Of a DNA stretch of 37,198 nucleotides, positions 25,068 to 34,300 are shown in pieces; the stretch's first letter is position 1, and every line of letters starts with the position of its first letter. Source of the stretch: CBIFVZ01 sp966185765. GTDB taxonomy: Bacteria > Pseudomonadota > Gammaproteobacteria > Enterobacterales > Enterobacteriaceae. The stretch lies in assembly GCA_966185765.1 (NCBI GenBank), contig CBIFVZ010000034.1, positions 1-37,198 of the forward strand, read 5' to 3'. Position numbers and translations under genes: made by a program. The notes under the pieces were generated by a model. The model was given only the letters and a program-made list of their open reading frames with translations, made no database searches and was not told the DNA's origin.

Positions 25068-26153
25068 ATGATGAAGCGCAATTTCCTGGCAGTGGCTATT
25101 CCGGCCCTGCTGGCAGCAGGCTCAGTTAACGCAGCAGAGATCTATAACAAAAACGCTAACAAACTGGACCTGTACGGTAAAGTTGCAGCAGAGCATATCT
25201 GGACCACCACCGGTGATAACACCACGAATGGCGACGGTACTTACGCGCAGATCGGTTTCAAAGGCGAAACTCAGATCTCCGATCAGCTGACCGGTTACGG
25301 CCAGTGGGAATACCGTGCATACGCAGACGCTGATGAGGCCAGCGGTTCTCAGAGACAGCGTACTCGTCTGGCCTACGCGGGTCTGAAAATTGCTGAAGCG
25401 GGTTCCCTGGACTACGGGCGCAACTACGGTATCGTTTATGACGTAGAGTCCTGGACCGATATGGCGCCGTCTTTCTCCGGTGAAACCTGGGCGGGCAACG
25501 CGGATAACTACATGACTGGTCGTACCGTGGGCGTTCTGACCTACCGTAACAGCGATTTCTTCGGTCTGGTTGACGGCCTGCACTTCGGCGCTCAGTACCA
25601 GGGCAAAAACGAAAGCGGTGATATTCACACTCAAAACGGTGACGGCTTCGGCTTCTCCCTGGGCTATGACTACGAAGGTTTCGGCATCATCGGTGCGTAC
25701 AGCAAATCTGACCGTTCAGACGCGCAGACAACAGACGGTAATGGCAGCAACGCTGAGGCATGGTCAGCGGGTCTGAAGTATGATGCTAACAACATCTACC
25801 TGGCGACCATTTACACTGAGACCCGTAACATGACTTATATCGGTTCTCAGAACCTGAACAAAACCCAGAACTTTGAAGCGATTGCTCAGTACCAGTTCGA
25901 CTTCGGCCTGCGTCCGTCTATCTCTTACGTGAAGAGCAAGGGTAAAAACCTGGCTGTTGGCGCGAATGGCTACAGCGATGCAACCCTGGCTAATTACGTA
26001 ACTGCTGGTGCATCTTTCTACTTCAACAAAAACTTCAGCGTATACGGAGACTACCGTATCAACCTGATGAGTGAAAACGACTTCTCCCGTACCTACGGCA
26101 GCTTCGTTGGCACCGACGATCAGGCAATGCTGGGTGTTGCTTACCAGTTCTAA
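25068..26153 (+). CDS. ompF: General porin OmpF
   Basis: OmpF is a trimeric 16-strand outer-membrane porin that admits small hydrophilic solutes. The 361-residue precursor has a 22-residue signal (MMKRNFLAVAIPALLAAGSV plus NA) and a mature start AEIYNKNANKLDLYGK. It ends with the canonical porin terminus VAYQF. Position between asnS and aspC and the leader identify it as OmpF, although parts of the body look closer to OmpK35 or OmpC-type porins (DNYMTGRT, YTETRNMT). The eyelet loop L3 reads TDMAPSFSGET, where E. coli OmpF has TDMLPEFGGDT. The barrel-wall arginine of YARLGF is Gln (YAQIGF, mature residue 39). The two other eyelet arginines remain, in RTRLAYAG and TGRTVG. Regulation is expected through OmpR and MicF. 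Confidence 0.94.
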   Translation: MMKRNFLAVAIPALLAAGSVNAAEIYNKNANKLDLYGKVAAEHIWTTTGDNTTNGDGTYAQIGFKGETQISDQLTGYGQWEYRAYADADEASGSQRQRTRLAYAGLKIAEAGSLDYGRNYGIVYDVESWTDMAPSFSGETWAGNADNYMTGRTVGVLTYRNSDFFGLVDGLHFGAQYQGKNESGDIHTQNGDGFGFSLGYDYEGFGIIGAYSKSDRSDAQTTDGNGSNAEAWSAGLKYDANNIYLATIYTETRNMTYIGSQNLNKTQNFEAIAQYQFDFGLRPSISYVKSKGKNLAVGANGYSDATLANYVTAGASFYFNKNFSVYGDYRINLMSENDFSRTYGSFVGTDDQAMLGVAYQF

Positions 26154-26175
26154 TCTGGTAAAAGCATAATCGCTT

Positions 26176-26206
26176 AAAAAACAGGGCCTTCTGCCCTGTT
26201 TTTTTA
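26176..26206 (+). terminator. ompF rho-independent terminator
   Basis: Arms ACAGGGC and GCCCTGT with loop CTTCT are preceded by an A run and followed by T7, 22 bases after the ompF stop. Confidence 0.93.
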
Positions 26207-26334
26207 TGCCTGCTGACAATCGGTTAGCCGTTTTTGACGCCTTACGCTCTTTTTAAAGCAAACGGTTGGCAATTGATTGAGCAAGCGGTAACCTGAGGAT
26301 GAATCTCTTCTTTTAATACCAATGGAACCTCGTC

Positions 26335-27525
26335 ATGTTTGAAAACATTACCGCTGCCCCTGCCGATCCCATTCTTGGACTGGCCGACCTGTTTCGCGCC
26401 GACGAACGCCCGACCAAAATTAACCTCGGCATCGGGGTTTACAAGGACGAAACGGGCAAAACTCCTGTTCTGACCAGCGTAAAAAAGGCTGAACAATATT
26501 TGCTGGAAAATGAAACTACCAAAAATTATCTGGGGATCGACGGCATCCCTGAATTTGGTCGCTGTACTCGCGAGCTGTTATTTGGTAAAGGCAGCGCCAT
26601 TATTGAAGAGAAACGCGCACAAACGGCACAGACGCCAGGTGGTACCGGCGCCCTGCGCGTTGCCGCGGACTTTCTGGCAAAAAACACCGCAGTAAAGCGT
26701 GTGTGGGTGAGCAATCCAAGCTGGCCGAACCATAAAAGCGTATTTGGCTCCGCCGGTCTGGAAGTGTGCGAATACAACTACTACGACGCTGCAAACCACT
26801 CGCTGGATTTCGATGCGCTGCTCGCAAGTCTGCAGGCTGCTCAGGCCGGAGACGTGGTGCTGTTTCACGGCTGCTGTCACAACCCTACCGGTATTGATCC
26901 TACGCTTGAGCAGTGGCAAGCGCTTGCAAAAATGTCACAGGAAAAGGGCTGGCTACCGCTGTTTGATTTTGCCTACCAGGGCTTTGCCCGTGGTCTGGAA
27001 GAAGATGCTGAAGGGCTACGCGTGTTTGCCGCCACCCATAAAGAGCTGATTGTTGCCAGCTCGTTTTCTAAAAACTTTGGTCTGTACAATGAGCGCGTGG
27101 GTGCCTGTACACTGGTTGCTGCATCACAAGATGAAGCCGACCGTGCCTTCAGTCAGATGAAGTCCTGCATTCGCGCCAACTACTCAAACCCGCCCGCACA
27201 TGGTGCTGCAGTTGTCGCCACCATTCTCAGTAATGACGCCCTGCGTGCATTGTGGGAACAAGAGCTGACCGATATGCGCCAGCGCATCCAGCGTATGCGT
27301 CAGCTGTTTGTGAATACCCTTCAGGAAAAAGGGGCTAATCGCGATTTTAGCTTCATCATTAACCAGAATGGTATGTTCTCATTCAGCGGCCTGACCAAAG
27401 AGCAGGTCCTGCGCCTGCGTGAAGAGTTTGGCGTGTACGCTGTTGCTTCTGGTCGCGTGAATGTTGCAGGCATGACGCCAGACAACATGGCACCGCTGTG
27501 TGAAGCCATCGTTGCTGTGCTCTGA
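26335..27525 (+). CDS. aspC: Aspartate aminotransferase
   Basis: AspC transfers amino groups between aspartate and 2-oxoglutarate and also makes aromatic amino acids, using pyridoxal phosphate in the cytosol. The product is 396 residues, as in E. coli. It begins MFENITAAPADPILGLADLF. The cofactor-binding lysine is Lys246 in SSFSKNFGLYNERVG. The phosphate-binding and substrate motifs TPGGTGALRVAADFL, HGCCHNPTGIDPT and FDFAYQGFARGLEED are present, and the C-terminus has SGRVNVAGMTPDN. It has its own terminator and is convergent with gloC. Confidence 0.98.
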   Translation: MFENITAAPADPILGLADLFRADERPTKINLGIGVYKDETGKTPVLTSVKKAEQYLLENETTKNYLGIDGIPEFGRCTRELLFGKGSAIIEEKRAQTAQTPGGTGALRVAADFLAKNTAVKRVWVSNPSWPNHKSVFGSAGLEVCEYNYYDAANHSLDFDALLASLQAAQAGDVVLFHGCCHNPTGIDPTLEQWQALAKMSQEKGWLPLFDFAYQGFARGLEEDAEGLRVFAATHKELIVASSFSKNFGLYNERVGACTLVAASQDEADRAFSQMKSCIRANYSNPPAHGAAVVATILSNDALRALWEQELTDMRQRIQRMRQLFVNTLQEKGANRDFSFIINQNGMFSFSGLTKEQVLRLREEFGVYAVASGRVNVAGMTPDNMAPLCEAIVAVL

Positions 27526-27544
27526 ATAATAGATAGCCCGAGCG

Positions 27545-27575
27545 AAAAAAGAGCCGCTAATGCGGCTCTTTTTAT
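27545..27575 (+). terminator. aspC rho-independent terminator
   Basis: Arms GAGCCGC and GCGGCTC with loop TAAT lie between an A6 run and a T5 run, about 20 bases after the aspC stop. The remaining gap to gloC (27576-27813) shows no gene. Confidence 0.92.
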
Positions 27576-27813
27576 TGGGTATTCCTACCCAGCTTACCCA
27601 GAAGCAGATTTTAGCGCTGTACGGGTACGTACAAGCTGGATGACTTATGCAACAGTAGCCTGTGCAAGGTGATGGCAGGCATTAATACTATTTACCGTAA
27701 CGACAGACGCACACGCCGTCATGGCCACAGATTTATCACTGTACCGTTGCCCAATCCCAAAAAACATGTCAGAAACAGCAAGGCCTCCCTGATGGATGCC
27801 TTATGAATGGAGA

Positions 27814-28461
27814 TTACCAGACCGGTAGTTCATCCTGCAGAAAAGGGTTATGTAACCGTTCATCACCCAGCGTAGACATGGGTCCATGCCCCGGAATAAA
27901 CCTCACATTATCACCCAACGGTAGCAGCTTTGTTTTAATGGAGGTAATAAGCTGCGTATGGTCACCGCGCGGGAAGTCGCTGCGCCCTACTCCGCCTTTA
28001 AAAATGACATCGCCAGAAATCAGCAGATGAGAAGCCGCATCATAAAACACAATATGCCCCGGCGTATGGCCCGGGCAATGTAAGACCTGTAACGTTATCT
28101 TGCCCACGTTCACCGTCTCACCTTCTTCAAGCCAGCGATCGGGCGTCAGCGGCTGACATTCTTCCAGGCCAAACATTTTGCTTTGCTGGGGAAGCCCCTG
28201 CAGCCAGAACTCATCCTCCTTTTGCGGCCCGATCACCGGCACACCGTAATGCTGTGCCAGTTCAGCTGCTGCACCCACGTGATCAAGATGACCATGCGTC
28301 AGCAGGATCTGCGTAACGCTCACGCCCTGGTCGTCAATTTCCTGCTTAATGCGCGCGGCGTCACCGCCCGGGTCAACCAGCGCGGCCAGCCGGGTGTCGG
28401 GACACCAGATAAGAGAGCAATTCTGGGCAAACGCCGTAACCGGAATGATATGATAGTTCAT
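27814..28461 (-). CDS. gloC: Hydroxyacylglutathione hydrolase-like GloC (YcbL)
   Basis: GloC is a type II glyoxalase of the metallo-beta-lactamase fold that hydrolyses S-lactoylglutathione in methylglyoxal detoxification. The product is 215 residues, as in E. coli. The metal-binding signature is LLTHGHLDHVGAA, with further ligands in HCPGHTPGHIVFY, LLISGDVIF and IPGHGPMSTLG. It is shorter than GloB and lacks GloB's C-terminal helical domain, a known difference. It lies 34 bases downstream of mepK on the same strand and is probably cotranscribed with it. Confidence 0.96.
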   Translation of the reverse strand: MNYHIIPVTAFAQNCSLIWCPDTRLAALVDPGGDAARIKQEIDDQGVSVTQILLTHGHLDHVGAAAELAQHYGVPVIGPQKEDEFWLQGLPQQSKMFGLEECQPLTPDRWLEEGETVNVGKITLQVLHCPGHTPGHIVFYDAASHLLISGDVIFKGGVGRSDFPRGDHTQLITSIKTKLLPLGDNVRFIPGHGPMSTLGDERLHNPFLQDELPVW

Positions 28462-28495
28462 GCTGCTTTTCTGGCCGAAACCAGACCTCCGTTAA

Positions 28496-29044
28496 TTACC
28501 AGTTCCTGACGGGACCAGTATCAATGTGCACAAAGTTACTGCGTGGGTAGTATCCCACACCGCCTGCACCCATTGCTAACGCAGCTTTACGAACATTGCT
28601 TAATGCAATACCTTCAATATGGAAATCCATCGCCTGACCTTTGGTGTGGTAGCTGTTCTTAGCCACACCGCGGCTGTGTGCACGCAGGTTGGTATTTGTC
28701 ACCGGTGAGCGGTAGCCAGAAATCAGCTGCACCTGCTTACGCGTACCGAGTAGTCCCTGCAGGCGGAACAACTGATCAAACAGCTGGGGATCGATGGTTT
28801 TGACTTTATTTGCACGATAATCGCGGAAAAAGTGATTGAGGCGGGCCAGCTCATCCTGAATGTAACCCCTGCCATCAAAGAATTCGGCTTTAATCGTTTC
28901 TCCGGTATTCAGATTATTCAGAGTCAAAATACGCGGACGCGGTGTGGAGAGAGTGGCGAACGCTGACGTCGGCAAGAGCGCAGCACCCAAAGCGGCACCG
29001 CCCAGCGCCAGCAGTTTGCGGCGATTAGCGTCTAATTTTTCCAT
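28496..29044 (-). CDS. mepK: Murein endopeptidase MepK (YcbK)
   Basis: MepK cleaves meso-DAP-meso-DAP (3-3) crosslinks in peptidoglycan, allowing sacculus growth. The product is 182 residues, as in E. coli. It has a twin-arginine signal (ANRRKLLALGGAALGAALLP), predicting Tat export to the periplasm. Zinc-peptidase (M15/LAS) motifs follow: SYHTKGQAMDFHIEG and NFVHIDTGPVRNW. I chose the ATG at 29044 (MEKLDANRRK), which matches E. coli; the frame is open 25 codons upstream without similarity. Its neighbour ldtD makes the very 3-3 crosslinks that MepK cuts. Gene order ldtD-mepK-gloC is as in E. coli. Confidence 0.96.
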   Translation of the reverse strand: MEKLDANRRKLLALGGAALGAALLPTSAFATLSTPRPRILTLNNLNTGETIKAEFFDGRGYIQDELARLNHFFRDYRANKVKTIDPQLFDQLFRLQGLLGTRKQVQLISGYRSPVTNTNLRAHSRGVAKNSYHTKGQAMDFHIEGIALSNVRKAALAMGAGGVGYYPRSNFVHIDTGPVRNW

Positions 29045-29352
29045 GATACTCAGGTCTACAATATAAAAATGATCGTTATCCCATGAATATTTCGGAGAAC
29101 AGAATAAAATAATCCGCAATATTAGAAACAGGCTTCAAGTATTTCTGTTAAGTCTGCCGCAATATTTCCGGTAACATCACTGCTGTCCGAACTATTTTGG
29201 GTATATATGCACTTCTGGCGCACTGAGAGAACCATAACTGGCTAAATTCCATGCGTCAAGGTCCTCACCTCGCGCCAGAAGCGGGTCCACAGGCACCTGT
29301 GGACCATTATTGACACAAAATTACGTCCGTTAATCTACTAAAATTTCAGCAA
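29045..29352. other. ldtD-mepK gap with two perfect inverted repeats
   Basis: This 308-base interval holds no reading frame I can support. It must contain the mepK promoter on the minus strand. Two features stand out. The first is a perfect 22-base hairpin, GGTCCACAGG-CA-CCTGTGGACC (29284-29305). The second is a pair of 10-base arms, CTTCTGGCGC (29212-29221) and GCGCCAGAAG (29272-29281), 50 bases apart. Neither is followed by a T run on either strand, so a standard terminator is not evident. On the plus strand, TATATA (29202-29207) sits just upstream of the first arm. Function unknown. Confidence 0.7.
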
Positions 29353-31131
29353 TTAACGGATCAATTGTCCCGCTTTCGATAATATCTTGCCTGCCGTCTG
29401 GGCAGTCAGATCGTAATTGTAAATATCTGTTCGATATTGTGTCTTTCCATCTTCGCCAACAAAGGCTGTCAAATAATAAAGGTTAACGGGAATACTTTGA
29501 CGAATATTCACATAACGCGTTTTTCCTTCCTTGAGCGTGGAAGAGATGCGCGCATCATTCCAGCCTGCATCCTGCAGCAGCATATTGGCTAAATCAGAGG
29601 CTTTATTAACCCTGACGCAACCCGAACTTAACGCCCGCGCGCCGCGCTGAAACAAATTGTGGTTAGGTGTGTCATGCAGATAGATGGCGTCCGAACTCGG
29701 CATATTAAACTTGTAACGCCCAAGTGAGTTAGTCGGACCAGGGGCCTGCTGAAAGCGAAACGGCAGGTTCGAGGGGGTAATTGTGGACCAGTCCACCATC
29801 CAGGGATTCACAACTTCTGCATTGCTACTCCAGCCACGCAGCACTTTATAATTATGACGCTCAAGATAGCCCGGATCGTTACGCAATTTCGGCAGAATAT
29901 CGTTACGAGCCAGCGTCGGTGGCACATTCCACGGTGGATTTAACACAACATTATTAAGTGCACTGCTCATCATTGGCGTCTTACGCTCCGGACGCCCCAC
30001 GATAACGCGTGATGCCAGAGCCTGATTACCGTTAAGCCAGTAGACCAGCGAATAATCAGGAATATTGACCATGATACCGGTGTCCGGTTTGCCCGGTAGC
30101 AAACGCAGACGCTGAATATTCAGTGCCAGCACTCCCGCTCGCACTTGTGGTGTCATGTTGAGTGCATCACGCGTACTCTTGCCAATCACACCGTCAGCAC
30201 CCAACCCCTGCCAGCTCTGGAAGCGCTTCACAGCAGCGACCAGCTTGCTGTCGTATACCTGAGAACCTTTCGCCGGTTTTGCAGCAGCATTATCACCCGG
30301 CAACGCAATCTCCGGGCCGCCGTCAAGCATACCGGTACGCACCAGAATTTCACGTAAAGCAGGCATGTCGGCACTGCTCTGCCCCGGGCGCAGAGACGCT
30401 GTTGCCTTCATCTGCGGCCACGGGCGGTTATCTGCCACCAGCTTGAGCAAGGCTTCATGCATAACCGCATACTGAGGATGATGCGGGGCCAGCGTCGACA
30501 CAAAGTTTGTGACCGTACCGCGGTCAACCGCGAGCTGCCATTGGTTAATGACCGCCAACGGTGGCGTTTGTGCTTTATACGGTGTGCTGCTGTAAAGCCA
30601 GCGGTTGCCCTGCGTGGGAATAGAAGAGACAAACTGCAGGTAACCCATCATTGCGTCAGACAGCACAACATCACGGGCCATACCGTTCACTTGCGGGTCA
30701 GTCAGCAGTTCGACCCAGGCCGTAAACTGAGGCTGAAAGCCTGCAATGGCGACTTCGGCCAACTGTTGCTGGAACGCTCGCACCGCATCCGCATTATCCC
30801 ACATCGGCTTCATATCCCGTGCCGAATAAAGCAGCGAGAGCGCGCTCAAGTGAACAGGGGTATAACCGGAAGGGAGAAGAGAAGCGAGCTGCGTTTGACT
30901 CTGTGCAGCGGCCATACCTTCGTTTGCCGGTGACGTGCCCATCAAGGCAGCCATAGCAGGTGAAGGTACAGACTGCTGATTCAGGTTAAAAGGTTGTTCA
31001 GGCGCCGCGGCAGACGCGTCAACCGGAACCACTTCCGGCTCATCGGCCTGCACAGCCAGCGACGACAGGCTAAGGATCAGGCCAGCAGCAATAGCTGACC
31101 TTCGAAAACAACTTAATTTCGTAAGCAACAT
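29353..31131 (-). CDS. ldtD: L,D-transpeptidase LdtD (YcbB)
   Basis: LdtD forms 3-3 (DAP-DAP) crosslinks in peptidoglycan and supports envelope-stress survival and beta-lactam bypass in E. coli. The product is 592 residues (E. coli 615). It has an N-terminal signal (AIAAGLILSLSSLAVQA), a peptidoglycan-binding domain (AVKRFQSWQGLGADGVIGK), and a YkuD catalytic domain. The active site has IYLHDTPNHNLFQRG and the nucleophile Cys505 in ALSSGCVRVNKASD. The shorter length comes mainly from a reduced linker after GPEIALPGD and from a diverged N-terminus. It lies downstream of mukB but is separated from it by a terminator, so it likely has its own promoter in 31132-31270. Confidence 0.96.
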   Translation of the reverse strand: MLLTKLSCFRRSAIAAGLILSLSSLAVQADEPEVVPVDASAAAPEQPFNLNQQSVPSPAMAALMGTSPANEGMAAAQSQTQLASLLPSGYTPVHLSALSLLYSARDMKPMWDNADAVRAFQQQLAEVAIAGFQPQFTAWVELLTDPQVNGMARDVVLSDAMMGYLQFVSSIPTQGNRWLYSSTPYKAQTPPLAVINQWQLAVDRGTVTNFVSTLAPHHPQYAVMHEALLKLVADNRPWPQMKATASLRPGQSSADMPALREILVRTGMLDGGPEIALPGDNAAAKPAKGSQVYDSKLVAAVKRFQSWQGLGADGVIGKSTRDALNMTPQVRAGVLALNIQRLRLLPGKPDTGIMVNIPDYSLVYWLNGNQALASRVIVGRPERKTPMMSSALNNVVLNPPWNVPPTLARNDILPKLRNDPGYLERHNYKVLRGWSSNAEVVNPWMVDWSTITPSNLPFRFQQAPGPTNSLGRYKFNMPSSDAIYLHDTPNHNLFQRGARALSSGCVRVNKASDLANMLLQDAGWNDARISSTLKEGKTRYVNIRQSIPVNLYYLTAFVGEDGKTQYRTDIYNYDLTAQTAGKILSKAGQLIR

Positions 31132-31270
31132 CCCTTGCCTCCTGGTTAATCATTGCCTTATCGGCAGGATTACTCTCAGTATATAAAAGAGCAAAATCCT
31201 TCGTACCTGCCATAGTGTAAAGAAATTCAAGGCTAATAAAAATTAAAAAACAAAATTGCCCCGTAGGTTA

Positions 31271-31312
31271 CAAAAAACATGGCCCTTCGCCGGTTCAGCA
31301 AAAGGGCCATGT
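31271..31312 (-). terminator. Terminator of the mukFEB transcript
   Basis: Perfect 11-base arms ACATGGCCCTT and AAGGGCCATGT with a 14-base loop are followed by T6 on the minus strand, 17 bases beyond the mukB stop. Confidence 0.9.
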
Positions 31313-31329
31313 AATCATGTTACTTTGCC

Positions 31330-34300
31330 TCAGGACGCGTCTGCAGCGTCTTGCGCCAACGTCTGCGGCAGCGGTGCAGCAAACCCACGCAGCCCCACCA
31401 CGTGGACATGTTCATGATTTTGAATAACCTTACGCACCAGTTTGTAGGTCGTCCCTTTTTCCGGGCTGATATTTTCCGGTGCAGCGATAATCAACTGCAT
31501 CTCCAGACGCTCACACAGCTCAAACAGGGTATTGATAGAGCGGGCATCCAGGCGCGCAGCTTCATCAAGGAACAGAAGACGGCACGGAGAAATATCTTTG
31601 CCGCGCAGACGACGTGACTCTTCTTCCCATGACTGCACCACCATCACAAGAATAGACATACCCGTACCGATAGCTTCACCGGTCGACAGTGCCCCACTCT
31701 CAGCACGCAGCCAGCCGTCAGAGCCACGGTTAACCTCAACTTCCATTTCCAGATAGTTGCGGTAATCCAGCAGCTCTTCCCCCATAGTTTGCGGTGTGCG
31801 ATTCCCCATCTCTATTTGCGGGTTCAGACGCTGCCACAGCTTCGCCAGGGCTTCAGAGAATGTCAGGCGGTTACTGTTGAACAAGTCCTGATGCTGGCCG
31901 TGCTCTTCAGAGAGCACATCCAGCAGCGTAGAGTGGGTTTCACGCACGTTGACGTTAAGGCGCACGCTGTTGACCTGACCAAAGGAAACACTTTGCAACC
32001 CCTGGTTGAGCATACGGATACGGTTCTGCTCGCGCTGAATGGTTTTACGAATGATGTTAGCCACGCTGCGTGAGCTGATAGCCAACTTTTGCTCGCGGGC
32101 GGTCAGCTCCTCGGTCAGGCGGCTGAGTTCAATTTCCATCTGCTCAATGGCTTCAACCGGATCATCGGTGCGGATAATATCCTGGCGGATACGCTCGCGC
32201 AGATGCTGGTACACCGCCACAAAGAACTGAATCTTACGCTCTGGGCGTTTCGGGTCCTCAGACAGACGTAGCACATCACGCAAATGTTCATTATCAGCAA
32301 CTGCCAGACGCAGCGCACCGAGCGCCTTATCCGACATAGAGCGCAGATCGTCGCCAGACTCATAGGCCAGCTCACGACGGTGCAGACGGCGCTCAACGCC
32401 ATTTTCTTTCACCATGCGCATGACCGCACACCAGCCCGCCTTCGAGGTAACGACCTGCTCGCGTTTCTCAAAATAATCGCGCTCATGGCGTTTAATTCGG
32501 CGGGTCAGGTTCTCCATTTCTGCTTCACAGTAGGTCAGTTGCTTCTCAAGCTGGCTCCTGCGCGAACGGTTGTTACTGAGTGCCATATGCAGTTCATCGC
32601 GACGCGCTCTGGCACGCTCTTCGGCACCTGCATCGGCACGAACGCCAATATCCTTCAGCTCTTTATACAAATCAGCAAGCAGTTCGCGCTTGGTGTCATA
32701 GGAACTTTTTAGCGACGCCAGCAGCTGGCTGTACTGACCGAGCTGGGCTGCGTGAGTGCGCAGTGCGTCACGGGCGCGAGTACGCTCCGTTTCAGCCTGC
32801 TCAAGGCGCTGGCGCAGCTTTTCATTGAGATCGCTGTTGCCGCTGAGCATTTCTGCCGAATCGCTGTAGCTGAAGTGAGCACGACGCTGCACTACTTCGG
32901 TTAGCGTAAACGCCTGCTGACGCGCCTCACGCTGGGTCTGCTGCGCGTGCTCATAATCCTGCTTGAGCTGTTCAAACTGCTCAGGGTCGTTTTGCAGTAC
33001 CGAGGCAACCTGCTCAAGCTTCGTAAGCTGATTGCCGTATTGCTGGATAAAGTGTGTGGCTTCCTGTGCTTCATCCAGACGCTCCTGGATTTCATCACGA
33101 CGGTCGGCAAGCGTGTCATCTTCCAGCAGATTCAGGCGCGGCAACAGGCGGTTGAGCTGGGCAACCCCCTCTTTGGCCTGTTCAAACTGGCTGCGCTGCT
33201 GCTGGTTGTCGTTCTCGTGGGCGCTAATTTCGCGCTCGATTTCGCTACGTCGGCTGTTTAGCTGGCGGATTTCCGCTTCCGGATCGTCCTCAAACGCGAC
33301 GGACAAATGCTGGCCGATAAAACGACTGAAAGCCTGGTGCAGACGCTGAGTCTTCTGCACATCAAAAGACAATGTGGCGTAGCGCTCTGCCAGCGTTTCA
33401 CGCTCTGCATGCAGCGCCTCGATGCGACTTTCACGCGCAGCGCGGCCAAAGAGCGGCAGCGTAGGGAAACGCGAGTAGCGCCACTGACGGTCCGCCACTT
33501 TCACTACAACGGCTTTTTCAAGCTCTTCGGCGCTGAATACGCTATCGTCGAAAGACTGCGGGTCGCCCTCAATCAGGTACAAATCTTCAGGGCAATCTTC
33601 CAGACCCTCAAGCTGCTCACGCACTAAAGAGAGGTCGGGCACGACTATCGCGTGGCGTGACGGCCCGTACAGCGCGGAGAAGTACGGGGCATCTTCAAGG
33701 CTGACATCATCATAGATTTCAGACAGCAGCACGCCGCCAAAGCGCTCGGCCAGCGCGTTCAGACGCGCGTCTTCTGCACCGCCCGGCTGACTTAAACGTT
33801 CAATCTCATCATCAACGGCGTTTTTGCGCGCGCCGACTTCATCACGCTCAACTGTCGCTTCGCGCTCACGTTCGAGCATCTGCTGGAGGTATTCGGTAAC
33901 ATCAGAGGCGCTTGCAAATTCAGCCCCGCTCTGCTCACACAGCTGGTTAAGACCATTCTGAGCCGCGAGCCATATCGGCGCACGCTGGGTCAGCAGACGC
34001 ACACGCCCCTGAATTTGCTCATGCTCCTGGCGCAACGACATACGCTGCTCGCTCGCCGCCGCCACGCTGTCCTGCAATGTAACAATGCGCTCTTCCAGCT
34101 CTGCGGCCAATGCTTCCAGTTCGTCCGGCGCAACACTCCGCCCCTGACGCTTGCAAAACTCGCTCAGCAGACGTTCGGCTTCCTGCTGCTCACGCAGGCG
34201 CTGTTCCAGTTCATTAAGACGTGAACGCAGCCCCTGCGCCTGCTGCGCCTGATGACGTTGTTCAGACGCCTCGCGCAGCAAATCACGCGCAACGCTCCAG

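Noticed and set aside
27780..27802. Hairpin AAGGCCTCC/GGATGCCTT after gloC
   Set aside because: The stem has a mismatch and no adjoining T run on the minus strand, so I did not call it a terminator.
31132..31270. A CpxR box upstream of ldtD (GTAAAGAAATTCAAG near 31217)
   Set aside because: Only the first GTAAA half matches; the second half-site is poor. Cpx control of ldtD is known in E. coli, but this sequence does not demonstrate it.
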